From: Plumapathes pennacea
Taxonomy: Eukaryota; Cnidaria; Anthozoa; Antipatharia; Myriopathidae
Assembly (NCBI GenBank): GCA_964036295.1
Contig: OZ038462.1
Coordinates: forward strand, 23,090,863-23,154,862
Reading direction: 5' to 3'
Length of the DNA: 64,000 nucleotides
Both the position numbers and the translations under genes were made by a program. Shown piece after piece: positions 53,773 to 64,000 of this stretch; position 1 is the first letter of the stretch; the number at the start of each line of letters is the position of its first letter. The notes beneath the pieces were generated by a model, which searched no databases, was not told the origin of the DNA, and worked only from the letters and a program-made list of their open reading frames with translations.

Positions 53773-56468
53773 TCCTCAAGGTGAATTAAATTTTCAAACT
53801 CAGTTCGTGCAAGTTGATCTTTCTCAGAAAGAGCTCTAATTTTAGAACACGTAAACCACTCAAGTTCTTCTGATTGGTCTTCATAGTCACGTGGCTCTGA
53901 CATTGCTTACTTGGCTATCGCGCAATTTGTATGTCATCGTAAACGTAAAAACAACAACAACAACAACAACAAAACAAAAAATGAAAAATGAAAAAATAGA
54001 TTGAACCGGTCGTTTTAGAAATGAGAACCTACTCCGACGAGTGATATTCCGTAAGCTTTAGCAGTGGATCTGACTGATGCGAGGCAATGAACAAAGTTTA
54101 AAGGGGCAGTCATGAGATGCGCATCCCGCGCGCACAACTTGAAACATTTACCTAATGAGTTTCACTTGAAACCCAAAATGGTGCTAGCCGTGGATATCTG
54201 ACGATCGATTCTTCGCCGCCTTTTTGGAATCGAGAGTATATGAAGTAATTGCGTTCGACGAAGGAGAACGCACTGCCTAATCTGGCGTGGGCTCCATGGG
54301 ATCGATGGGACACCTGTCACGTGCTTTCGACCAGGCGAAAAGAATCGAGATTTTTTGGATGGTCGGTCGGGCGATGTGCAAAATCTGCGCCATTTTGAAT
54401 AATTAAGATGCGCGTTCTGTGTTGCACGAGTGGCTCTGAATAATCACACTGAGGTCTATCAAAGACAAAGAGACCTACTTTTCAGTAAAAGAAGCCAATA
54501 TGTGGGATAATAAGGGCGGCACGACAGCAAGAATTCCACAGAAAAATGTAACTCACTCGCGATTGCCGTATTTTAGTTGTTGCGTTGGTGAAAATATACT
54601 CAATGTGCAACCGACACTTTACTTGTGTTCCAGATACTTATCTGGAAGAAATATACGGCTTTGTGGAGACAAAGGTATCGTGGTGACTCAATCGCAAGCC
54701 ACAGGATGGTCGAATTGTGAAACTCGTGTGCAACTCAACTCATTCTTTCCGACGAAAGTATAAATCACATTTGAACATGTAATGAAGAAAAGAAAAAAGA
54801 AAGGAAAAATAATTTGGTTTAATATTGCTTGGCCGGGGTTTGAACCCGTACCGCGCGGTCTTCGTGCTGGTCACTTCCGGTTTCAGACGAAACCCACGAA
54901 CATTTCCAGATCGTCATAGGGAAAAGCATTTTAGAACAAAAACAACTTAAAGCAAAGAGAAGTCGAACGCACCTGACTAAACGTCAAAATTCTTCAAAAT
55001 TCGTGCAAGTTGATCTTTCTCGGAAAGAGGTCTGGTTAGAAGTAAGAGTCGAAGTCAAACTGTCAAAAATCGATTGTGCATAAAAAGATATGTCACGCAT
55101 TCAAAATGCAGGGTCGCTCAACCTTTAATAAGCAAGTGTATGAGTGTTGTAATGATAATTTATAGTTTAATCAGGCTTCATTTGAGCAAGGTGTCAACAG
55201 CCAAGTTCTCTATACTGTGTGATATTTTTCTGGTGAGAAACTGGAAGTCTCTCTTGGGAGTTCCACTCTTGTCCCTGCTTTCCATTTTAGTATATAGTTC
55301 TGGTCTCGACGCAACTCACGCCGCGAGCTCACTGGCAACGCCAGTCTAGTTGTAATTAAACTGCTAAATGTCAAACTGTCACAGCATCCCATCCAAACTC
55401 AACACCGTTTGGCTCGTGGAACATGTACGGATAAACTGGATTTTAGGGAATAATTTTGGTTGCGTTGCTAAGTTCACCGCGGAAATGTGATGGATTCGAT
55501 TACTTGATGGATACCGCTACGGGATTGCAATTAACTCTGTCGCCGCTAATTATTTAGTCCCGACGAAACTTTCTGTGGCGACACGAATACTTTTGGAAAG
55601 GTAACAGGCCGAAGACCAAAGCTACAATGAGCTTTTGCCGTAAAACAAAGCAATCTATGCTTTACACTGTACATGACATAAATGCTTCTGCTTATCGTAC
55701 ATTGCCTGTTGAAATGTTTCTTCTATTCGATCATGCAGCCTTTGTTTCGCAATGGTCATTGTATAGTGGAAATGAAAAATATGCCGAAATAGTCCTGAGC
55801 ATTGAGTTTGCAGTTACAAAATGGACTGAACACGCTGTGAACAAAACCACAATAATATTGTAAACAAGTCTCGTGTTGGGCTCGTGTTACATTCCTCGCG
55901 TTCAATTTTATATTTGTTACAAAGCACGAATACTCAAAAGCCTGACAGAAGTGAAACGCATTTAGTTAAAAAACAAGACAGGCTGGTATTGAAGCGAAGG
56001 CTGGATTAATCGTGGCCTCTGATTAGAATTAAGTGTTCGAAGTCAAACTGTCATAAAAAGACTTTGCATAAAAAGACAAGTCACGCATTACTCAGGTTTA
56101 CTCGGTGGCCAACCGTTTCACTTCTGAGCTCAAAATGCAGAGTCGCTCAACCTTTAAGAACAAAGTCAGTATGAGTGTTGTAATGATATATTTATAGTTT
56201 AATCAGGTTTCATTTAAGCAAGGTGTCAAAAGTCAAGTTCTCCATACTGTGTGATTTATTTCTGGTGAGAAACTGGAAGTCTCTCGGGAGTTCCGCTCTG
56301 TCCCTGATTTCTATTTTAGTTTATTCTGCTCTCGACCCAACTAACGCCGCGAGCTCACTGGCAACGCCAGTCTAGTTTTATTTAGTCCCAGTAAAGGCAT
56401 ACACTGAATCTAGTCCTTAAGCTTGACACTTACATTATGTTAAAGCCATGTTTCAAGAGAAAATCTCA
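53773..56468. other. Spacer between KCTD copies with duplicated segments
   Basis: Holds three things. First, the copy a promoter side. Second, a stretch at 54983-55035 nearly identical to the 5' flank of copy b (57200-57250), i.e. a relic of a third unit. Third, a duplicated block, 55048-55350 versus 56037-56380, that includes TTAA-MITE-like body sequence (AGTTCTCxATACTGTGTGAT) and ends CGCGAGCTCACTGGCAACGCCAGTCTAG. ORFs at 54500-54763 and 55627-55863 show no family motif. Confidence 0.6.
55048..56380. repeat. Direct duplication (about 300 bp units) in KCTD spacer
   Basis: Unit 1 55048-55350 and unit 2 56037-56380 share long near-identical stretches, including GTGTTGTAATGATAxxTTATAG, GTGAGAAACTGGAAGTCTCT and CGCGAGCTCACTGGCAACGC. 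Unit 2 lies directly right of the KCTD copy b 3' end only after a further 90 bp. It is part of the same local duplication history as the KCTD genes. Confidence 0.75.
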
Positions 56469-57218
56469 TTATTTTCGAGATAGGATCCAATGTGCATCCC
56501 CGACATACCCTATGCCGCCTACAAGCATACCACATGTTCCCGTTTTCTTAAAACCATGCAACTGTGCAACCTCAAAAATTGCCTCTACACGCGGAGCTGA
56601 GTGACCTTCCTTGACAGTCAGTTTGCCCATTCTCTCATTGTAAGTTTGATCAGACTGGTTTGCATAAGGAGTAATTTGAAACAGCTCTCGTTTCTCGCCA
56701 TCCCCCACATGAAACATCTCCGTCAGTGTGCGCAGTCGTCCTGATAAACTCGACACGACATAATTTTTCTTATTTTGATATGAATAATAAGATCTTCCAA
56801 ACACCGTTATTGTCTCTTCCTCGTCTTGTTTGTGGCCTATACGCCCTCTTTGACCCTCCATCAGTTGTTTGACGGTCTGTATCAGCGCTGGAATCTGGTA
56901 GAACTCGGCTTCCTTCAGCAGCAGACCAAACTTGTTGAAGTTCTCCGGAACATGTATCTCGCCATTGCGAAGAAAATCCAGAACGTAGCAAAACAGCGCG
57001 CCATCACGGTCGATGAAGTAGTTTCCGTTTGCATCTTGCTGAGATGCAAACCGCCCGCTAAACATGGCGCCCAACATGGATTCAGAATATTTCGTCAAAG
57101 TCGAGAGTGACGTGGTGTACATTTGACCACCGACGTTCAAATTGACAACAGTAGGAAAGGAAACAGTCTTCTGGGTTTGTGAAGCCATTGCTCCAGGTGA
57201 AACGTCAAAATTCTTCAA
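56469..57218 (-). CDS. KCTD-family BTB/T1 domain protein, copy b
   Basis: Intronless, 249 aa from the ATG at 57218 or 239 aa from the ATG at 57188 (MASQTQK), which is the start homologous to copy a. The T1/BTB domain (VVNLNVGGQMYTTSLSTLTK, GNYFIDRDGALFCYVLDFLR) is well conserved with copy a. Divergence concentrates after about residue 130 (copy b SYYSYQNKKNYVV versus copy a LSDLHGNIRKHHFV) and near the C-terminus (CGMLVGGIGYVGDAHWILSRK-type end). Both 3' UTR-side and 5'-side flanks match copy a, so this is a DNA-level tandem duplication rather than retroposition. The function as a CUL3 adaptor is family inference only. Confidence 0.92.
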   Translation of the reverse strand: MKNFDVSPGAMASQTQKTVSFPTVVNLNVGGQMYTTSLSTLTKYSESMLGAMFSGRFASQQDANGNYFIDRDGALFCYVLDFLRNGEIHVPENFNKFGLLLKEAEFYQIPALIQTVKQLMEGQRGRIGHKQDEEETITVFGRSYYSYQNKKNYVVSSLSGRLRTLTEMFHVGDGEKRELFQITPYANQSDQTYNERMGKLTVKEGHSAPRVEAIFEVAQLHGFKKTGTCGMLVGGIGYVGDAHWILSRK

Positions 57219-59439
57219 AATTCGTGCAAGTTGATCTTTCTCGGAAAGAGGTCTAATTTTAGAACACGTAACCGCTCAAGTTCTTCTGATTGGTCTTCAT
57301 AGTCATGTGGCTCTGAATTGTTTACTTGGCTATTGCGCAACACTTTCAAAACCACACTTCTTGCGAAATGCACTAATACACTGTTGTCAATTTAGGGGTA
57401 AAATCAACTGACAGACTCAGAAACGACATTGATCATCATCCTCCAAAGGTGCTGCTCAGTTAAAGCGTGGAGTACTGCGTGAAAATCCACAGAAAAATGG
57501 GATTGAGAAATTTGTAAGCGCCGAAGGAGCAAGCTGCCTATAGTGGGATCAGGGGCATGCTGGCCCGGACGATTTTTGAAATTTTGCTCTCTAAAATCTC
57601 ATTTCCCTGCCTTCTAACAAATGAAAATTACTTTCAATAACCATGATTCTAACAATTAAAATGTTCTTTACACCAGACGTTTCGTAAATAAAACTGAAGC
57701 CTAATGTGAAATAACGGAAACTCCGGAAACTTTGGAAGTTTACGCTGAATGAAATGACATTTCTTTTTCAACCACATTCAGCCAGAAGGAAAAAGACCCA
57801 AAATCAAAATTGTGCCAGATGTCCCGGATATTTCTGGACGACCCGATCCCAGTATACATTTCCTGTCACCCGATTCCCGGCAAGGTTTTCAGTCCCTGAC
57901 AAAATTTTGTCGTTCTCCCGAAGCAGCGTTTGGTAGACTGTTGACAAGAGTAGAGTCTGCTGTAAATCTGCTGTTAGCTGGTAAAAGGGAAACGGCATCC
58001 AGAGACAAGCGCACACATGTGGTCAGTCAGTATCTATGTCAACGTATAAGTGAAACTCGTATGACTGTGACGTAGCCAAAAATGACAGCATCCGTGCTAA
58101 ATTGACAAAAGAAGAAAGAACTTCGCCATGCACACTGGTTCACAGAACTGTTTTAGCTGTCTGAATTTTTACCAAACACGAAATTCTCTGTCGGTTTAAT
58201 TAATACCAGTGTCGCTGTCGGAATTTCCTCGCAGCGCCTTGTCGTTCGTCGCTGGTTCGTAGCTCTCGTATCGCCGTTTCAAGGCCGTGTCGCCGGTTCG
58301 GAATTACCCCTTACAGGGCCCCATGACAACATTGGAAACATTGTTGCCACCACATTGTGTGGCTCGTTTTGCCAGGCCATAAGAGCTGACAACAGCCGGA
58401 CTACAATACAACATGTTCTCACAAACTACTTCTTGCACAAGAAGTTTACTTTACAATGTAGAATAAAGTTTAAACCTGCACCAACTACCATAAATATACT
58501 GAACGTCGTTTATCGCTGTTACACGTTCAACTCTATCAACAATAATAAAATCAAGTAAATCTCGCGGCGCTGAATTACAAACATCATAACTTTACAAACC
58601 ATCATAAACCCCATCTAAATAGATTAAATAATTTTGGCCACATCTTACAGTAGACAATAAGAACTAGTTAACAGTCTATATGTACCCAACCAAAATGAAA
58701 CGTGAATCTTTAGAGGCAGGTCTCTCCCTAAATCGATAGCACATTTTGCCCCCAATGGACAAATTTGCATAAAAATGGCGATACAGCTTCAGATCAGATA
58801 ACCCAGCATTGATAAAATTCTTCCCAAAAAATGTGTTTTATATTATTATTATTCACAACAGCAAGGTGCAAACAAACCGAATCAATATATAGACTAATCA
58901 GTGTCTTATGATAAATTTACATGGGCGTCTCCTCACGTGCAAACGACTTTGACTGATGATCATGCTTAGAAGAAGATTTTCCAAAAAAAGCCAAAGAGAG
59001 ATCAGTAGATGGACAGTAATTGCGGTGAATTCAGAGCAGTTGTCGGATGACTGTCGAAAAGTAATTACACAAACAATCTTAGAGGCTGTAAGAATCCTTT
59101 TCAACCAATCGGAAGCCAAAATTCGTTGCAACTGGTTTCACTTTGAAGAAGGAATCAATCAGCAGTACGAAAAAAAACCATCGCCAATTGCTTGCTTGCG
59201 TGAGAAGATCGCAATTGTTTTTTGCTTTTGCTCCTGTATGGCCAAGAGTGTTTCCAATCTTGCTTGGACCAATCTAAAAGCGTAGCAAACGCAAAGTCAA
59301 ATCAATCACACGATTCCTTTCGGCAGTCATCCAAAAACGGCTCTAGTATTGACTTTCTTTTTTGATTTTCGAGTTGAAAGCGAGTTCGTCTATCGCTTGA
59401 TATGGCCCCTTCAAACCAACGAGGCTGCACGAGCAGAGT
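57219..59439. other. Region between KCTD copy b and GltD-like gene
   Basis: Contains the 5' flank of copy b to about 57360, unique AT-rich sequence, an unassigned ORF at 57812-58075 (87 codons, no recognised motif), and a MITE at 59034-59346. No supported exon. Confidence 0.5.
59034..59346. mobile_element. MITE, second copy of the 20679 family
   Basis: Left GTTGTCGGATGACTGTCGAA, right inverse ending GTCATCCAAAAACGGCTCTA. The interior aligns along its length with 20679-20979. A plus-strand ORF (58956-59285) covers it and is accidental. Confidence 0.75.
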
Positions 59440-62400
59440 CTAAAATTCAGTTTGTCTGGGGGGTGGCCTGGTGGCGTGGATTTGTCCCCCTACCCCGGCC
59501 AGTGACGTTTCTCCCATGAGGTCGAGGTCGATTTGCCGAGCTGCTTGTCTGCCCTCTGACATGGCGGTGACCACCAGGGACTGACCGTACCGACAATCTG
59601 CAGAAGAAAATCAAACTTCAGAAGCAGGATAAGGAACCTAAAACTATCACTGAGTTTTGAAATACAAATTCTCCCCTACGTTCACGAAGAAATATTATAT
59701 AAGTGACACAATGGGAATTCATAGTTTGATCAGCTGCTCACTGTGCGCGTGATCAGATGTTAAGTTCTCCATACCGTACTGCATGCTACTGCTCTGAGCT
59801 AATAAGGAGAAACTGTATTGAACACACAAACAGCACTGATGCTTTACCTCCGGCAGCATACAACTTGTCAACGTTTGTTTGAAAGTCGTTTTTCTTGGTT
59901 GCAAAATTGCTTCTGGGATCCTGCGAAAGAAATATACAGTGTTTTTATGTTCTTGAACCAGCTCTTGTGACTATGTATGATAATTTATTATTCACTCCAC
60001 TAAGGCTTTCAGTAAACAGCTTTTAATCAGTTCAGAACTTTCCGAACTTCTATATGAGATACAAAAATTGTTCAAACAAGCGGCTTTTGCTCATTTCCAC
60101 GAGATTTGATTTATGCAAAATTCAGCGTCCAAACTTGGCATCGCATACATGCAGTTACGTATTCATAGGACACGTTCTGTTACGTGTAAAAATATAGTAC
60201 GTCTGGAAACGTCTGGTGCCTAACCATTTTATTCCTGCCTCACCAGTTTAAACCTGCCTTACCAGTTTAATGCCAAGCTCCTGGCTGAGAGTCTTTTCCG
60301 GTCCCAGAAATCCCATTGCTAACAACACTAAGTTGGCTTTGTACATTTTCTCGGAGCCAGCTATTTCTTCCATCTTCCAACGGCCCGTAGCGTCCTTTTA
60401 AAACACGTGAAGTACGTTAGAACTCTTTACTCCCAAAAATGATCAACTTCAATTTTCTCCTGCAGTCTCTCACAAGCCGATGTATACGATGCAGTTGAGA
60501 AAATTTGTCACTTGACAAATAATGTACTGCTGTGCCGTTGTCGTCCTTGGCTTGTTGCTTAAATACTGGTTTTCAGGAGTGACGCAAGAAAAAGCGCGAG
60601 TGTGCTCTGTCGTTTCGCTCGTTTTACCTTGGTCCACTTGACTTTCACGGTTTTGATTCCCTTGACTCTGCCTTTCTCGTCACCAACAAATTCCTGTGCA
60701 TAGAATGCATAGAATGAAGTTGAACCATCATTTTCTTGGCGTCAATTGCATGCATGTCTGTGCGTGTAAGTTTGTTTCGCTTCGTGTAAAACGCACACGC
60801 ACCTTGCTCATGATGTCAAAGATTCGAGGATCCTTGCCATGTCGTAGTTTGACCTAAAAAGAGAGACAGAGAAGAAAGAGACAGAGTTAACGCTATCTTC
60901 ATTAACAAGACCCTAGTTACAAGAAGAGAGTACCGCATTCGAAGAATTACGTTTCCGAGATTCTGTATTAGATAACTGTTACGAGTAATATAATCAGGGT
61001 TCGTACAGACCTTTTAAGGCCAATTTTGTTTTGTTCAAGAACTTCAAACCTGCTCACCAGTGAGTGGTGTTTAACGTTCTTTGACTGAATCTGAACATTT
61101 TTTCCTGTGCTGTTCTTCGAAAGGCATTTGGCTTGTATAATGAAAACGATAACGCAAAAACTATCACACTTCACAGCAGCTGCAGTGTCTCTAACCCACC
61201 TCCTCGTGCCCGTAGTCGACCCGTAGAATTCGGGGCCACAGGGGCCACGGGTTTTGAGCACTCCTGTCCTTCGGCGGCTCCGACAAAATTTCAAATGTGG
61301 TGATGCTCTTGGCGTTCTGTGAATGTACAAAACATACATCCATGTAACAAGCTGTCTGGCTTACAAACTTCTTCTTTTAATACACAGTACCTGGTTGCAA
61401 GAGACCGCGCATTACAAACCTGTCTGATGGAGGTGCCAATACAGTCGACCCCAGTGTCCCCGCCTCCTATAACGATGACATCCAAACCAGTGGCGTCCAC
61501 GGGAGGAAGGGAGTAGCTCCCTGAAAAAAAAAAAAAAAAAAAAAAAAAAGGATTAGTACAACCCAATGTACGGTTACGGAAAAGCACAACACAACACAAC
61601 AAAAACATACACACACAAAACTCTCTTTACCTGCCAGCTTCTTCTGGCTGGTCTGCAAGAAGTTCATAGCGAAGTGAATGCCGTCCAAGTGCCGTCCTGA
61701 GTACAAAAAAAAAAAAAAACAGAAAAAATGTTTGGCCGACGCAATTCATAAAGAACTCTTCTATTACCTCCTCCATCCCCTCTTTCTGTGTGTCGCTGTG
61801 ACTGAGTATCCCTCCCTCTCTCTCTCCCCATCTCGCGTCGCTGCGTTTTTTCTTGGTCAAATCATACGTACCTGCTATTGGCAGATCACGGGGCCAAGTG
61901 GAGCCAACAGTTAACAGCACTGCGTCGTTATTGCTCAGCAGCTGCTTAGCACTCATTGTCTTCCCGATTTCCACATTGGTGACAAATTTTACCCCTTCAC
62001 TTTCCATGAGATCAAGCCGACGCTGAACAACCTGCCAGAGGGTATATTTTAAACGCTGGTTCACACGAGTAAAGCAAGCGCAAGAAATGGAAAAGTTCTC
62101 ATTTTCTTGCACTTGCGTTTCCGTTTGCTTCACAAATTTTACCGTGTAAACCGGTCGCTTACGCTTGCTTTACTCGAGTGAACCAACGTTAAAAATCTTC
62201 CAAGGATAAACACAAAGTTGTGAAACAGTTACATTGTGTGCGCCTGCGCATGAAAAGGAAAAGAAAAAAGAAACTGAAAAATAAACAGATTACTAACGCA
62301 CCTCTTTCTCTAGTTTCATGGTGGGAATCCCATATCTCAGCAGGCCGCCGCACTTGTCGTTTCGCTCGTATACAGTCACAGCATGCCCTGCCTGAAAATC

Positions 62401-64000
62401 AAGCACTTTATCTCGGTTACACTTACCCGAGCTCATCGAACACAACATCAGTTTCTGCTGAACTTGATTTTAGATCTAGCAAGAGCGGCAGTACTATGTG
62501 TGTCTGCGTGCGTGCGTGTGTGTAGTGTGTGTCTTTGCGTGTGCGTGTATATCTTTGCCTGAGTGTTTGATTGTGCGAGTGCGTGAGTGAGTTAGTGAGT
62601 GAGTTCATGGGTCGTTTTCACGTGTGTAAGTGGTCGTGTTCATGCGTGTGAGTTAATGAATCACCTTATTGAGCTGTGCAGCTGCAGCAAGTCCAGACGG
62701 ACCACTTCCCACCACAGCCACTTTCTTACCGGTGCGATGAGTAGGAATCTACAACAACAAAAATCCGCGATTAAACCTTTCACTGCGATGTTTCAACCTT
62801 CAGATTAAACTTGATAATGCAAATAAAAATTCTGCTCAACAAGAACGCGAACACTGCTTTTAGAAATACCCATTGATATATTTCAATTACACCTTTAGAA
62901 GGATAGAAGACAAGGTCAAGAAGCTTGGCTCTATACTCCACAACTCTGTTCCATAAGGGTCAATGAATAATAAGTGAGAAGAAATCTGTTTTGTAAAAGA
63001 CACGAAGGGCTTACTATTGGTGTGATCCATCCTTGCTGGAAGGCGTGATCAATAATGGCGCACTCGATCGTCTTAATCGTCACTGGGTTGGAGTTTATTC
63101 CCAGAACACAGGCGCCCTGCGTGGAAAGGAATGCGTGCAGACGCTCAGAAGATTTGAAAACTGTGTCAGTTGCAGTTGCATGTGTGCAGTGACTGACTGA
63201 CTGACTGACCGACTGACTGACGTACTGACCGACTAACTGACCGACTGACCGACCGACCGACTGACTGACTGACTGACTGACTGACTGACCGACCGACTGA
63301 CTGACTATCTGACTGACTGACTGATTAATTGACCAACTGACTAACTAACTACAGAATGACTAACTGACTGTCTGATTGATACATTGACTGACTGACTGAC
63401 TGAATGAATGAATAACTGACTAACTAACTGGCTGAATGACTGACTGAATGATTACCCAACTGACTAGCTAACGGCTGACTGACCTCACATGGCGCAGGGC
63501 AAACTCTCCCAGTAAACTCTGGGAAGTTATTGGTCAAAAGAAGGCGGTCCAGAGCTTCACGCCATTTGTCCTGAAAATTATACAGAGAAGGTGAGCTAAA
63601 CGTGCAGAGATAAAGATGCGATTAGGAGGGTGCATCGCACGTACCTTGAATACCAAGTCGTTCCATTTCGGGATCACGTTTCCAAGAGGACAGCCGGTGT
63701 TGGCTTGACAGAACGGCACGCCGCAGTCCATGCACCTGATAACACGGAACGCAACAGATTGAGAAACGTTAAACAGACATAGAAACGTTAAACGGACATA
63801 GAAACGGTGGGGGACTTCACAAAGATTCCTTAATGTTGTCGCTATTTTGTGAATTCATCAGGATATAATTTGCCCTAAATCCAGGAGTGCCAAAATAAGT
63901 ATGTGTGGTGGAGCCCTCACACAGGAAAAGTCCGTCCAGGTATGAAATTATCGTCGTATCTGGGTGCTTTCTCCAGGTGGCTGTGCAGTGACGTCAGACA
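59440..64000 (-). CDS. Glutamate synthase small-subunit (GltD)-type module, N-terminus off right edge
   Basis: Exons (transcript order) 63645-63735, 63484-63570, 63015-63116, 62665-62748, 62302-62391, 61872-62031, 61631-61696, 61420-61520, 61200-61316, 60803-60853, 60628-60693, 60263-60394, 59848-59920 and 59440-59597 give 458 in-frame residues, ending TAG. It begins in the 4Fe-4S region ([16 protein letters not shown], then CPAPCEGACVLG). The FAD site [22 protein letters not shown] and an NAD(P)H site [11 protein letters not shown] follow. The last block is [17 protein letters not shown]. Compared with the about 470-residue bacterial GltD, only some 45 N-terminal residues are missing. The subunit passes electrons from NAD(P)H to the glutamine-dependent synthase. 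Whether the glutamine amidotransferase/large subunit is fused upstream, as in NADH-GOGAT, lies outside the window. Confidence 0.93.
62050..62191. mobile_element. MITE with AACGCTGGTTCACACGAGTAAAG termini
   Basis: Left AACGCTGGTTCACACGAGTA then AAGCAAGCGC; right CGCTTGCTTTACTCGAGTG then AACCAACGTT. 142 bp in the intron next to the exon ending at 62031 of the GltD-like gene. Confidence 0.85.
63186..63480. repeat. (CTGA)n/(CCGA)n minisatellite-like tract
   Basis: About 290 bp of CTGA with CCGA, CTAA and TTGA variants in the intron between exons 63015-63116 and 63484-63570 of the GltD-like gene. It ends only a few bases before the next exon's donor. A short (GACT)n run occurs at 24160-24186. Confidence 0.92.

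Noticed and set aside
57754..58075. ORFs of 60 and 87 codons
   Set aside because: No family motif and not bounded by matching splice sites; not enough to call a gene.
63186..63480. CRISPR-like periodicity
   Set aside because: It is a 4-bp simple repeat without spacers, in an intron of a eukaryotic gene.

Overview
This window is intron-rich animal nuclear DNA. Every spliced gene shows conserved GT-AG (once GC-AG) junctions, introns of roughly 0.1-5 kb, and many short terminal-inverted-repeat elements, microsatellites and a LINE fragment. The gene set is MSH2, CEP43/FOP, KCTD and MPV17-like proteins, a rhodopsin-family GPCR, a vWA-domain secreted protein, and an animal-type gene with a glutamate synthase small-subunit module. 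This fits an early-branching metazoan, and a cnidarian (anthozoan coral or anemone) is my best inference. No database search was possible. There is nothing bacterial, no operon and no CRISPR array.

Layout. 341-5165 (+): 3' portion of a DUF21/CBS (CNNM-type) membrane protein, cut by the left edge. 5166-6741: nested small transposons. 6742-15061 (-): complete six-exon gene for a 347-residue secreted protein with an N-terminal Cys-rich WSC-like module and a vWA domain; its 4.9 kb intron holds unexplained inverted and direct repeats. 15062-18879: non-coding, several MITEs. 18880-20578 (+): two-exon GPCR, 322 aa, with altered DRY, NPxxY and CWxP motifs. 22237-25510 and 27193-30458 (-): two tandem seven-exon MPV17/PMP22-family paralogues (260 and 252 aa), separated by a 5'-truncated LINE (25706-26520, +). 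30459-33717: no recognisable gene. 33718-44805 (-): complete 30-exon MSH2 (922 aa). 44999-52225 (+): complete 15-exon CEP43/FOP (414 aa), head-to-head with MSH2 across a 193-bp intergenic promoter. 53047-53772 and 56469-57218 (-): duplicated intronless KCTD genes with duplicated flanks. 59440-63735 (-): 14 exons of a glutamate synthase small-subunit-like (GltD) module, running off the right edge.

Gene models were spliced by hand. For each complete model the exon lengths sum to an exact multiple of three and the phases match at every junction, which is the main support for the coordinates. The genes are functionally unrelated housekeeping and signalling genes, apart from the MSH2/CEP43 pair, which share a promoter with an E2F-like site and an E-box. 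I found no convincing new multi-gene system. The most unusual items are the motif-altered GPCR, the shared MSH2/CEP43 promoter, the WSC-like/vWA secreted protein, the animal GltD-type module, a 67-bp near-perfect palindrome in a CEP43 intron, and the density and nesting of MITE families, one of which is flanked by TTAA.
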